From assembly GCA_049840875.1 (NCBI GenBank), contig JASGJE010000003.1, positions 1-64,000 of the forward strand: a DNA stretch of 64,000 nucleotides, written 5' to 3'. Both the position numbers and the translations under genes were made by a program. Every line of letters starts with the position of its first letter. Position 1 is the first letter of the stretch. Shown in pieces: positions 32,980 through 41,599 of the stretch. The notes below the pieces were generated by a model that did not search any database, was not told the DNA's origin, and saw only the letters and a list, made by a program, of their open reading frames with translations. The stretch is from JAFDYH01 sp049840875. Lineage in GTDB: Bacteria > Bacteroidota > Bacteroidia > Chitinophagales > Chitinophagaceae.

Positions 32980-33012
32980 CAATCCTCTAAATCCCAAAAA
33001 TCATGGTTCAGA
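32980..33012 (-). repeat. Solo end of the GxxExxY cassette repeat
   Basis: Read on the minus strand it begins TGTCTGAACCATGATTTTTG and continues GGATTTAGAGGATTG, close to the his-cassette end (TCTGAACCAGGATTTGGGG). It starts 3 nt after the stop codon of the minus-strand Gfo/Idh gene, again at a gene's 3' end and in the gene's direction. No GxxExxY gene is present. Confidence 0.5.
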
Positions 33013-33015
33013 CAT

Positions 33016-34374
33016 TTATTGACCTGTAAACACTTTTCCATTCACCATTATCTCCTGCGTCTTCTCATCGAAAATGGCTTTCGTTCCCGAATGAGCCGAT
33101 GCCGTTGTCATGAGCGTTGCAATGGAATGGCTATAACCGGCTTCCACAGGTGCATTAGGTTGTTTCCGGCTGCGGATACATTCCATCCAATTTCGTATGT
33201 GGTTCGATGTTAGTTGATCACCACCTGTATTTGCAGACGTAACTACCTTTTCTGTATTCGAAATATCCACTTCCGGAAGTAAGTTAGGCTGCAGGTTCAT
33301 GTCATCAGCATGATCTTTTGACAAACCGCCTTTGGGTGAAACTTTGTTTGTATCAAGATTTAATTCACCACCGTTTGAGTAGTAGATTTCTTTTGGATCG
33401 TCTTCACCATTGTCCATGCGTGATGCAAACGTAACCTGGAAGCCGGATGTTGGGTCATTGATCGGACCATAATCAAACACAGCAGTAATTGTATCCCAGT
33501 TTTTACGGCCGTCTTTCCACATATAAATTCCACCATTGGCTACAACGCTTCTCGGGTGTGGCAAACCGCTGAACCAATGTACTGTATCGATCTGGTGACT
33601 CATCCATTGACCAGGCAGGCCTGATGAATAAGGCCAGAACAAACGGAACTCCAGGTATTTTCTTGGATCAAATGCTTCGAACGGGCGATTTAATAAATAG
33701 CGTTTCCAGTCAGTATCCTCTTCTTTTAATGTAGGCACAACTGAAGTTCTGCGCCAGCGGCCCGGTTGGTTTACATTCCAGGTTAACTCCACCATTTTTA
33801 TATCACCGAATTTTCCTGATTTTATAAATTCATTGGCTGCATGATAATTGGCGCCGCTTCTTCTTTGTGAACCGATCTGAACAATTTTACCCGATTCTTT
33901 TACTGCCTTTAAAGCTGCCTTATTATCGGCCATTGATTCAGCAAATGGTTTTTCAACGTATGCGTCACAACCAGCCTTTACAGCCTCTATTGCATGTTGT
34001 GCGTGTTGAAAATCCGCTGTACTGATAAATACGGCGTCTACTAATTTCTTATCATACATCTCTTCATTATTCCTGCAGGCGGTTACATCGTGGCCCATTT
34101 TTTCTTTCCAGGTTGCGGCCCCTTTTTCGCGACGCAATTTCCAGATATCCGATACTGCAACAAGATCAAAATTCATTTCCTTGTAGTGATTCATAAAACA
34201 AGGAATGTGCGAACTGCGGTGACGATCCGAAAAACCAACAACACCTACTCTTACTCTGTCATTCGCTCCGAGAATTCTTCTGTAGCTCTGTGCTGAAAAA
34301 CCAGCTTTTGCCACAAAAACACCGGCTCCGGCCATTGCAGCCTGTTGAATAAACTGGCGACGGGAATTTTTCAT
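33016..34374 (-). CDS. Gfo/Idh/MocA family oxidoreductase with Tat signal
   Basis: Product of 452 residues. The N terminus has a twin-arginine signal (NSRRQFIQQAAMAGAGVFVAKA), so it is exported folded with its cofactor. The Rossmann fold follows (VRVGVVGFSDRHRS), then DAVFISTADFQHAQHAIEAVKAGCDAYVEKP with the EKP motif of the family. Members oxidise or isomerise sugars with tightly bound NAD(P); the substrate is unknown. Cotranscription with the PmoA-like gene (100 nt downstream) is likely. Confidence 0.92.
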   Translation of the reverse strand: MKNSRRQFIQQAAMAGAGVFVAKAGFSAQSYRRILGANDRVRVGVVGFSDRHRSSHIPCFMNHYKEMNFDLVAVSDIWKLRREKGAATWKEKMGHDVTACRNNEEMYDKKLVDAVFISTADFQHAQHAIEAVKAGCDAYVEKPFAESMADNKAALKAVKESGKIVQIGSQRRSGANYHAANEFIKSGKFGDIKMVELTWNVNQPGRWRRTSVVPTLKEEDTDWKRYLLNRPFEAFDPRKYLEFRLFWPYSSGLPGQWMSHQIDTVHWFSGLPHPRSVVANGGIYMWKDGRKNWDTITAVFDYGPINDPTSGFQVTFASRMDNGEDDPKEIYYSNGGELNLDTNKVSPKGGLSKDHADDMNLQPNLLPEVDISNTEKVVTSANTGGDQLTSNHIRNWMECIRSRKQPNAPVEAGYSHSIATLMTTASAHSGTKAIFDEKTQEIMVNGKVFTGQ

Positions 34375-34469
34375 ATTGCCTGCTATTAAATTTTTAGAAT
34401 AAAATAATCAATGTCGAATCAATACTAAAAGTATGATTTTATGATTTGTGGTAAGTTGAAATTATTTTC

Positions 34470-35759
34470 TTAACCTTCAGTTGATACAACAACAGGATGA
34501 TCAAAAAAATAAATGATGGCGCCTACTGCAAGAATACCGATGCCTATGAGACTTTCAACAGGACGATCGATTAACGTAAATATAAGCACCCATGCATTAA
34601 AGAGAAGAAAAATGATTTGTAATACTGGCTTGAACGGACTTTTAAACCGATCTTTTTTCGGCTCTTTTATAAAAAGGCTGGTTGCAACAGTCAATGAAGC
34701 CATCAACTGAAGTACAAAACCGGCATACAGCAATACTTTTTCGAAAGACCCGGTCAATGTAAGCAGTATGCTGATGACGACATGTAACCATACCGCTGCC
34801 ACCGGAATGCCGTGCTGATTTCTTTTAGCCAATGGCATCCATAATTTATGTTCCCTCGCCATAGCCCATGTAACCCTTGGCCCAACCCACAAATATGAAC
34901 TAACGGTGGCCACCAGTTGAATTGCAATAAATATACTGACCCATTTGCCACCCGTTTCGCCGAGCAAATGCGTAAAGGAAATAAACGTCACTTCTTCTTT
35001 GCCCTGTAGTTCGCTAACAGTTGCATTCTTCAATAAAACAAATTGAAAGAGGATATACGCAAGCGCAACAAACAAAGTGCTGCCAATTAGCGCTCTTGGT
35101 AAATTTTTGCCCGGATAATCAATTTCGTCTGCTACATAAGCTGCAGCGTTCCAACCCGTGTAGGCAAAACTGACATATACCATCGAAACTGCAAAACCTG
35201 GCTTCAATAATTCATGTTGCCAGCTATCGCTGAAATTAATTGCGTTGGTTATGTTATTGGGAAGAATAAAACCTAACACGATCAAACAAACGATAAACAA
35301 TACTTTGATAACGGTGGTAACGTTCTGAAAACGGCTGCTGTGATGAATTGTAAAGCTATGCATCAGCCCGATAATGATAATGATTGCTACAGCCAGCCAC
35401 ACATTATTCTGCAAGCCAAAAGGAGCGAGGTATTTTGTAAACGCCATTGCCGCTAATGCCACAGGCGCTGAGAAACCAACCGTTAAACCTGCCCATGCAG
35501 ATAAATAACCCATGATCGGATGAAATACCCGCGACAGATAGATATAATCCCCGCCTGATTCTTTAAAGTGCGTGCCTAACTCAGCATATGCAAATGCGCC
35601 AAATAAAGCGAGTAAACCGCCAATCAACCATAACAATAAAATAGTCCAGCTGTTTTGAACGGAACTTAATTGAAACCCTACGCTGGTGAACACGCCGGTT
35701 CCGATCATATTCGCGATAACAATTGCGGACGCAGTGGAAATGCCGATTTTCTTTTTCAA
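34470..35759 (-). CDS. APC family amino acid permease
   Basis: Inner-membrane transporter of 429 residues with about twelve hydrophobic segments. IGISTASAIVIANMIGTGVFTSVG is the unwound first helix of the APC superfamily, and AYAELGTHFKESGGDYIYLSR and VSFAYTGWNAAAYVADEI are the other substrate-site blocks. It resembles LAT-like amino acid exchangers or permeases; the substrate is not known. Separate transcription unit downstream of the NUDIX gene. Confidence 0.92.
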   Translation of the reverse strand: MKKKIGISTASAIVIANMIGTGVFTSVGFQLSSVQNSWTILLLWLIGGLLALFGAFAYAELGTHFKESGGDYIYLSRVFHPIMGYLSAWAGLTVGFSAPVALAAMAFTKYLAPFGLQNNVWLAVAIIIIIGLMHSFTIHHSSRFQNVTTVIKVLFIVCLIVLGFILPNNITNAINFSDSWQHELLKPGFAVSMVYVSFAYTGWNAAAYVADEIDYPGKNLPRALIGSTLFVALAYILFQFVLLKNATVSELQGKEEVTFISFTHLLGETGGKWVSIFIAIQLVATVSSYLWVGPRVTWAMAREHKLWMPLAKRNQHGIPVAAVWLHVVISILLTLTGSFEKVLLYAGFVLQLMASLTVATSLFIKEPKKDRFKSPFKPVLQIIFLLFNAWVLIFTLIDRPVESLIGIGILAVGAIIYFFDHPVVVSTEG

Positions 35760-35812
35760 GCCGTTAATCTATGAGAACAAAATACGAAAGAAAGTAAAAT
35801 CAAAAGTCAAAA

Positions 35813-35856
35813 CCTGCCTGCCGGCAGACAGGGTAAAAATCCGATAGCTATCGGAT
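35813..35856. repeat. Dispersed repeat pair acting as a possible terminator
   Basis: CCTGCCTGCCGGCAGACAGG (35813-35832) and the perfect palindrome ATCCGATAGCTATCGGAT (35839-35856) repeat the units seen at 10052-10093. On the minus strand the palindrome follows the NUDIX stop codon directly and is followed by TTTTT, so it could terminate that transcript. Confidence 0.6.
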
Positions 35857-36435
35857 CAAGAAACCAATTGGTTCAGTTTGGCATATTGCAACAGCATAAT
35901 TGTCTTACCATCTTTTATTTCACCGGTTTTTATCATGTTCATTGCTTTCTCAAAAGGAAGCTCCGATACTTCAATGTCTTCCTGCTCATGTTCAATGCCA
36001 CCGCCTTCATTTACTTTCATCTCCTTTGAATATTCCGCAACAAAAAAATAAAGTATTTTCAGTCACAGAGCCCGGTGACATATACGCTTCGAAAATCTTT
36101 CGCACCTGTGAAATCTTATATCCGGTTTCTTCTTCGGTCTCTCTTCTGATGCAGTCTTCAGGATTGTCTTTATCTAACAGACCGGCACACGCTTCGATCA
36201 GCATGCCCGACTCATTACCATTGATAAAAGTCGGCAACCTGAATTGCCTTGTCAGAATTACCGTTTTTGTACTTGTATTGTATAAAAGAATCGTAGCGCC
36301 ATTACCACGGTCATAGGCTTCCCGCACCTGCGTCTGTACGCTGCCATCTCTCTTTTTATATTCGTAAGTTATCTTCCGGAGTATATACCGGTTGTCAGAC
36401 AGAATCTCTTTTTTAAGAACTTTTACATCATTCAT
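35856..36435 (-). pseudogene. NUDIX hydrolase (NudK-like), frameshifted at a homopolymer
   Basis: ADP-ribose/GDP-mannose pyrophosphatase-like NUDIX protein. The frame from 36435 contains GMLIEACAGLLDKDNPEDCIRRETEEETGY, the Nudix box (GX5EX7REUXEEXGU), and AYMSPGSVTE. It then breaks at a run of seven A (T on the coding strand) at 36042-36048 and stops at 36007. Dropping one T restores FFVAEYSKEMKVNEGGGIEHEQEDIEV and continues to a stop at 35856, giving about 192 residues, the normal length. A homopolymer is a usual site for sequencing error or slippage, so the gene may be intact in the cell. Confidence 0.8.
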
Positions 36436-36486
36436 TGAAGAAAATTTTAGGAAAAGGCGAAGAGAACTTTACCGCGATACGGCTTT

Positions 36487-37455
36487 TTATTTTTGATTTT
36501 GCAAAACATCATTATTCAACCAAACAACTTTTTGTTCAGATCGGTGTGGTTGACCAATGATATCGCTATATAAATCAGGCCTTCTCGCTTTAATGTAACG
36601 ATATCCGCCGGCTTGCTTCAACTTTTCGGGAGTCAGAGTTGCAATTACAAAATCATTATCCAGCTTTCTGCATTCTGCGATCACGTCACCAAATGGATCA
36701 AGGATCATGGAGCAGCCATTCTTTAGCTGATCATCATCCATTCCGATTGGGTTTGAGAAAATTGCATACACGGCATTGTCATAGGCCCGTGCAGGCAACC
36801 ATTTCATCAGCCATTGTCTTCCTTTCAGTCCATCAAATTCTAATCGTAGTGATGTCGGATCTTTTTCCCTGTTATACCACAGCGATGGATCAACAAACCC
36901 TGCACCGGGTCTTGTAGAAGGTGTGCACATCGTAACGTGCGGCATAAAAATGACATCGGCGCCTAATAATTTCGTGGCACGAACATTTTCAATAATGTTG
37001 TTATCGTAGCAAATAAGAATGCCGCATTTCCATCCATATAAATCAAACACGCAGTAACTATCGCCGGGTAATAAGTGCGCATTGATAAAAGGATGCAGCT
37101 TTCTGTATTTTGCGATCAAACCATTTTTATCAACACAGATGTATGCTTTAAAGAGTTGATCCTTTTTGTCTTTTTCAAAAAGACCCGCAAGAATGGCAAT
37201 GTTATTTTTTGTGGCGATTTGTATCAATGCATTCACGCTATCTCCACCGGGAATTAATTCCGCAATATCCAGCATCTGTTCTTTGGAATAGTTTCTTGCA
37301 AACGTATAGCCGGTAATGCTGCATTCATGAAAGGCTATCGCATGCGCACCTTCTGCGGCTGCTTTTGCTGAAAGCTGATCTATTACAGATAAGTTGTACT
37401 TCTTGTCAGCGCTTTTGTTTTCAAACTGAGCAGTTGCAATCTTCAGATTATTCAT
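36487..37455 (-). CDS. Carbon-nitrogen hydrolase (nitrilase superfamily)
   Basis: Cytoplasmic enzyme of 322 residues with the nitrilase Glu-Lys-Cys triad: FHECSITGY (Glu44), KYRKLHPF (Lys) and GILICYDNNI (Cys). Members hydrolyse amides, nitriles or N-carbamoyl compounds. The long MCTPSTRPGAGFVDPSLWYNR insertion and GLKGRQWLMKWLPARAYDN suggest an aliphatic amidase- or carbamoylase-like branch; the substrate is unknown. It lies about 50 nt upstream of the NUDIX gene on the same strand. Confidence 0.9.
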   Translation of the reverse strand: MNNLKIATAQFENKSADKKYNLSVIDQLSAKAAAEGAHAIAFHECSITGYTFARNYSKEQMLDIAELIPGGDSVNALIQIATKNNIAILAGLFEKDKKDQLFKAYICVDKNGLIAKYRKLHPFINAHLLPGDSYCVFDLYGWKCGILICYDNNIIENVRATKLLGADVIFMPHVTMCTPSTRPGAGFVDPSLWYNREKDPTSLRLEFDGLKGRQWLMKWLPARAYDNAVYAIFSNPIGMDDDQLKNGCSMILDPFGDVIAECRKLDNDFVIATLTPEKLKQAGGYRYIKARRPDLYSDIIGQPHRSEQKVVWLNNDVLQNQK

Positions 37456-37514
37456 AGGGAATAAAGTTTTTTCATTTTTTAAATTGGTTATTGTCTCACT
37501 TTACAAAGTAATCA

Positions 37515-38843
37515 TCAAACTTCGGTCGTCCATTTATCTCTTTCATCCGGACTGAATTTCCAGGGAGCGAAATTATTTTCAGTGTTGCTGAACATGGCAT
37601 TCCATTCCTGGGGTGCATTACTTTCTTCCATTACGAGGTATCTGCGCAATTGCAGAATGATATCCAGCGGGCTGATGCTTACCGGGCATTCCTGCACGCA
37701 GGCATTACACGTTGTACAAGCACGCAGTTCTTCAGTTGAGATATAATCGTGTAGCAATGTTTTACCGTCATCCTTAAACTCGCCGTTTAACGTAATGTTC
37801 TTTCCGATTTCTTCTACACGGTCTCGTGTATCCATCATTATCTTTCGTGGTGAAAGTAACTTACCCGTGATATTGGCTGGACAAGCTGCAGAACATCTGC
37901 CACATTCAGTACAGCTATAAGCGTCGAGTAAATTTTTCCAGCTAAGATCAGTAGCGTCTTTTGCTCCAAACTTCTTTGGCGGCACGGCATCCGTTGCAGT
38001 TGGAGCCAGTTCCGGCTGCATCGCATAAAGCACTTCGTTTTGTATTTCCTTCATGTTCTTCATTTCGCCCATTGGTAATAAGCGGGCATAATAAGCATTG
38101 GGAAATGCAAGGAGTATGTGCAAATGTTTTGACCATGGTAGATAATTGAGAAAAACAAAGATGCCGACGATATGTAGCCACCAGCAGGTTCGTTCGAGTC
38201 CCTCCAATCCGGAGTTGCTAACTCCGTTTAATAAAGGATGCAACCATTGTGAGATCACAAAGTTTCCGGTTGGATGAACGGAATAATGTTCAATGCCCCG
38301 CGACTGTAAAAGCGTATCACTTGCATTCATCGTGAGAAAAAGCAGCATCAGAACAATCTCAGTGATAAGAATATAATTGGCATCACTTCTGGGCCAGCCA
38401 TCGAGGTCTTTACTGATAAATCGTTTTAATTTGATGATGTTTCTCCTTATAAGAAAAATTGCACAACCAGTTAATACCAGTAATGCCAGCACTTCAAATG
38501 CATTGATAAGAAAATTATAGAAAGGGCCAAGAAATGAAGCAAAGAGTCTGTGGGTTCCCAAAATACCGTCAAGAATAATTTCTAACACTTCGATATTGAT
38601 AATAATAAAGCCCGCATACACGAAAAAATGAAGCACGGCTACAGTTGGGTTGCGGAACATTTTCTTTTGTCCGAATGCCAGCAATAATACATTTTTCCAT
38701 CGAAGCGATGGATTGTCATTGATCGTTTCATTCCGCCCCAGTAAAATATTGCGCCGTATTTCCTTTATTTTCTTTGAAAAAAATAAAATAGCGGCGGCAC
38801 TGATGAGAATAAAAATTATCTGAGGAATGTATTGCATAGGCAA
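37515..38843 (-). CDS. Membrane-bound 4Fe-4S protein (HdrD/LldF-like, heterodisulfide-reductase related)
   Basis: Product of 442 residues. The N-terminal two thirds hold about five transmembrane helices with histidines that could bind heme (AVLHFFVYAGFIIINIE; WWLHIVGIFVFLNYLPWSKHLHILLAF), as in NarI-like domains. The C-terminal third has two clusters, CTECGRCSAACP and CTTCNACVQECP, each with a CxxCxxCxxxCP pattern for 4Fe-4S. Such proteins pass electrons between quinol and a soluble Fe-S partner. The usual next gene, a CCG-domain protein, is not adjacent here. The alternative start two codons inward (MQYIPQIIF) is equally good. Confidence 0.88.
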   Translation of the reverse strand: MPMQYIPQIIFILISAAAILFFSKKIKEIRRNILLGRNETINDNPSLRWKNVLLLAFGQKKMFRNPTVAVLHFFVYAGFIIINIEVLEIILDGILGTHRLFASFLGPFYNFLINAFEVLALLVLTGCAIFLIRRNIIKLKRFISKDLDGWPRSDANYILITEIVLMLLFLTMNASDTLLQSRGIEHYSVHPTGNFVISQWLHPLLNGVSNSGLEGLERTCWWLHIVGIFVFLNYLPWSKHLHILLAFPNAYYARLLPMGEMKNMKEIQNEVLYAMQPELAPTATDAVPPKKFGAKDATDLSWKNLLDAYSCTECGRCSAACPANITGKLLSPRKIMMDTRDRVEEIGKNITLNGEFKDDGKTLLHDYISTEELRACTTCNACVQECPVSISPLDIILQLRRYLVMEESNAPQEWNAMFSNTENNFAPWKFSPDERDKWTTEV

Positions 38844-39027
38844 GAATTCTTATCGCTAAATTAATATTGTTGTCTCATTGGAGCAAAATGAGTTTGAAGT
38901 TTAATGTTCAATATTCAATAAGTAAGTCTTTACTAATGTATGCTTTTTGCATAAAGCATACAGGTTACGGCCTACCGCTTAAATTTCACTTGTAAAAGAG
39001 GAATAAATGACGTTAATTCGTGGCGAT

Positions 39028-39528
39028 ATGGAGGCAACCAAAAATTACATCTTGAATAAAGCCGTTGCAGCGAAAAAACTGAAACGGATGGCGTATGAAA
39101 TCCTGGAAAATAATGTCAACGAAGAACATATCGTATTGGCAGGTATACGTGAGAGTGGGAGCGTGGTAGCAAGAAATATTCAAAGGCTCTTGTCAGAGAT
39201 ATCAACTGTAAAAACTGATTTAATCACTATTACGCTGGATAAGCACCTGCCCAAAGATGTAAAACTTAGCCAGCACCTCGATTATAACGACAAGATAATT
39301 ATTGTCATCGATGATGTGGCGAATAGTGGTAAAACATTATTGTATGCGTTAAAACCATTTCTGGAATTTCAACCAAAGAAAATACAAACATTGATATTAG
39401 TAGAACGCAGTCACAAAACCTTCCCGGTTCATCCTGATTATGTTGGGTTATCTATCGCCACTACACTACAAGAGCATATTTATGTGGAAGTAAATGATGA
39501 AGAAGTGCTCGGTGCATATCTGAAATAG
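39028..39528 (+). CDS. PyrR-like phosphoribosyltransferase
   Basis: About 166 residues, type I phosphoribosyltransferase fold: ILNKAVAAKKLKRMAYEILE, AGIRESGSVVARNI, and the PRPP loop IIVIDDVANSGKTLLYAL. It is most similar in layout to PyrR (uracil phosphoribosyltransferase/pyrimidine regulator) proteins of Bacteroidota, whose regulatory function is not established. An in-frame ATG at 39007 would add seven residues. It is a single gene followed by the AraC regulator after 68 nt. Confidence 0.88.
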   Translation: MEATKNYILNKAVAAKKLKRMAYEILENNVNEEHIVLAGIRESGSVVARNIQRLLSEISTVKTDLITITLDKHLPKDVKLSQHLDYNDKIIIVIDDVANSGKTLLYALKPFLEFQPKKIQTLILVERSHKTFPVHPDYVGLSIATTLQEHIYVEVNDEEVLGAYLK

Positions 39529-39596
39529 ATGCCGTTTATCAAAATTGTTCTGCATACAAGGCAGATTTTACAGAACTTAAGTAAAATCTGTAACGA

Positions 39597-40763
39597 ATGC
39601 CTGCCTTACAGTTAAACATTTTATTGCTCGGTCTTGGTGTTATCCAGGGATGTTTTTTATCGTTTTTACTTTTTAAAAAAAGAAAAACATTACCGGGTTA
39701 TCCCTTTCTTGCAGTTTATTTAATTGTGCTCATCGTTCAGATGACAATGAAACTTGCATCCAAAATATGGCTGATGCAGAATGTTGGGATACTATATTTT
39801 TCTTCTTATCAATTACCTTTTCTTTATGGCCCGTTGATCTATCTCTTCGCTGTCAGAATCACTGGGCACACAGCAACGAATCGCAATCACCTGCTTCATT
39901 TCTTACCGTTTACACTGACTTTGATTTTAGTGCTATTTCCCAGGTTGCATACCCTTCCGTTTTTCTTTTATCCATTTGTTCATACTTTACCTGCTTTGAT
40001 GCTCCAATTAGTAAGCCTTTCTGTTTATCATTGGCTTGCTTTGATAGAGTTAAAAAAATACAAGGGACCGGTTCTGCAATTGTCAGTTCATTCCATGCAA
40101 TACCGCCTGCAATGGCTGCACAGGTTTATTATAACATCGTATCTCGTTTGTTCAGTAGTTGCGATTACTCTGTTTATAGTATATACACGGTTCCCATTGT
40201 GGCAGGATATACGGTTTGGTTTTGCTGCGTTGACTATTTTTATTTATTGGATCAGCTATAAAGCCTGGATGCAGCCTGAACTATTCAGTGTGATAAAAGG
40301 CGGTTTCAATGAATCAACTGACTATATCGCAGCGCCAAAACTTGTCGCTCATTTACCTGTAAAAAAATATTCTAATTCCGGATTGGATGAGAAAGATATC
40401 AGTGAAATTATCTGCGCACTTGCGAAGAAAATGGCTACTGAAAAAATATATCTCGATCCCGATTTGTCTATCGATCATTTAGCGTCGGCAATCTCCTGCA
40501 GCAGGCATCATTTATCACAGGTGTTAAACGAAAAGCTAAATAAATCGTTTTACGACTATATAAATCAATACCGGGTAGAAGAGGCGATACATTTATTAAC
40601 AGACCCGGCAAGGTCAACTTATAAGATAGCTTCTATTGCATTCGACGCGGGGTTCAACTCGCTTTCCACGTTTAACGATGTTTTCAAACGGATCACCGGC
40701 CTTACGCCTTCTCAGTACAGAAAGCAAGCCGGCCAGAAATTATTACAACAGCAGCGGGTATAG
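39597..40763 (+). CDS. AraC-family transcriptional regulator with N-terminal membrane domain
   Basis: Product of 388 residues. Residues 1-230 contain about seven hydrophobic helices (LNILLLGLGVIQGCFLSFLLF; YISYKAW...), and the C terminus is an AraC DNA-binding domain with two HTH motifs (LSIDHLASAISCSRHHLSQVLNEKL; YKIASIAFDAGFNSLSTFNDVFKRITGLTPSQYRK). This 7TM-AraC layout is common in Bacteroidota and suggests direct membrane sensing. Targets are not known; the neighbouring secreted dioxygenase-like gene is a candidate. Confidence 0.92.
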   Translation: MPALQLNILLLGLGVIQGCFLSFLLFKKRKTLPGYPFLAVYLIVLIVQMTMKLASKIWLMQNVGILYFSSYQLPFLYGPLIYLFAVRITGHTATNRNHLLHFLPFTLTLILVLFPRLHTLPFFFYPFVHTLPALMLQLVSLSVYHWLALIELKKYKGPVLQLSVHSMQYRLQWLHRFIITSYLVCSVVAITLFIVYTRFPLWQDIRFGFAALTIFIYWISYKAWMQPELFSVIKGGFNESTDYIAAPKLVAHLPVKKYSNSGLDEKDISEIICALAKKMATEKIYLDPDLSIDHLASAISCSRHHLSQVLNEKLNKSFYDYINQYRVEEAIHLLTDPARSTYKIASIAFDAGFNSLSTFNDVFKRITGLTPSQYRKQAGQKLLQQQRV

Positions 40764-40818
40764 TTCCGGATTTATCGGTTCGGTAGGTTCTAGCTAATTG
40801 CAGGCCTAATTTGACTGT

Positions 40819-41496
40819 ATGAAAAAGCGATACATCATACTATCAGTTTTACTGACTATCACAACTTTTTGTTTCAGCCAGGATGCAACGAAAACAATTA
40901 ACGAGATCGATGATCAGCTTACGAAAGGGAAAAAGACGATCAGCGCTGTGTTATCGGATCCTCAATACGTGTACCTGCATTCGCAGACGCCATTTCGCCT
41001 GATTGTCAGAAAACACGCCAAGGCGGAAAAGTTGAAAATCGTTACAGCCAATGAACCCGGCAGAAGAATAACAGTAAAAGTAAAAATCGAGATAACCGAA
41101 GGCAAACCTCTTGCCGATGCGCTCGTTTATTTTTATCACACTTCAGATAAAGGATGGTATTCAGACACTGCAGCACATATACTGATTCGTGAAGGTGACA
41201 TGGGACATGCCAGGTTGTTTGGTTACGCCAAGACTGATGCAAAGGGGCGTATCGAATTTGAAACTATCCAACCGAAAGGTTATCCGAAATCTGATTTTCC
41301 CGGTCATATACATGTAATGGTTTGGAAAGATGACCAGGTAGTAGCAGGCATACCCAATGAACTTCAATTTGATGATGATATTCGTATGACACCCGAACGA
41401 CGTGCCCGCTCATTACGGGAGGGTAACCTGATAGAAAAAAATTCAGGGACCCAGGCGGCTCCGGTCTATTCTTACTCTATCAGGGTTAAGAATTAA
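40819..41496 (+). CDS. Secreted intradiol ring-cleavage dioxygenase-like protein
   Basis: Product of 225 residues with a signal peptide (MKKRYIILSVLLTITTFCFSQ). The core resembles protocatechuate/catechol dioxygenases: PLADALVYFYHT with a Tyr ligand candidate, GRIEFETIQPKGYPKSDFPGHIHVMVW with the second Tyr and the His-x-His ligands of non-heme Fe(III). Export is unusual for catabolic dioxygenases, which act inside the cell. It may oxidise an extracellular phenolic or have another role. Located 55 nt after the AraC regulator. Confidence 0.8.
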   Translation: MKKRYIILSVLLTITTFCFSQDATKTINEIDDQLTKGKKTISAVLSDPQYVYLHSQTPFRLIVRKHAKAEKLKIVTANEPGRRITVKVKIEITEGKPLADALVYFYHTSDKGWYSDTAAHILIREGDMGHARLFGYAKTDAKGRIEFETIQPKGYPKSDFPGHIHVMVWKDDQVVAGIPNELQFDDDIRMTPERRARSLREGNLIEKNSGTQAAPVYSYSIRVKN

Positions 41497-41599
41497 AATT
41501 CATTTTGCAATTAGTATAACAAGTTGTTGAAATTATACCGGAACGATCGGGCTGGTAGGAACAGGTATGCTGTCTCCATACTTTTAAATTAAAAATCTG

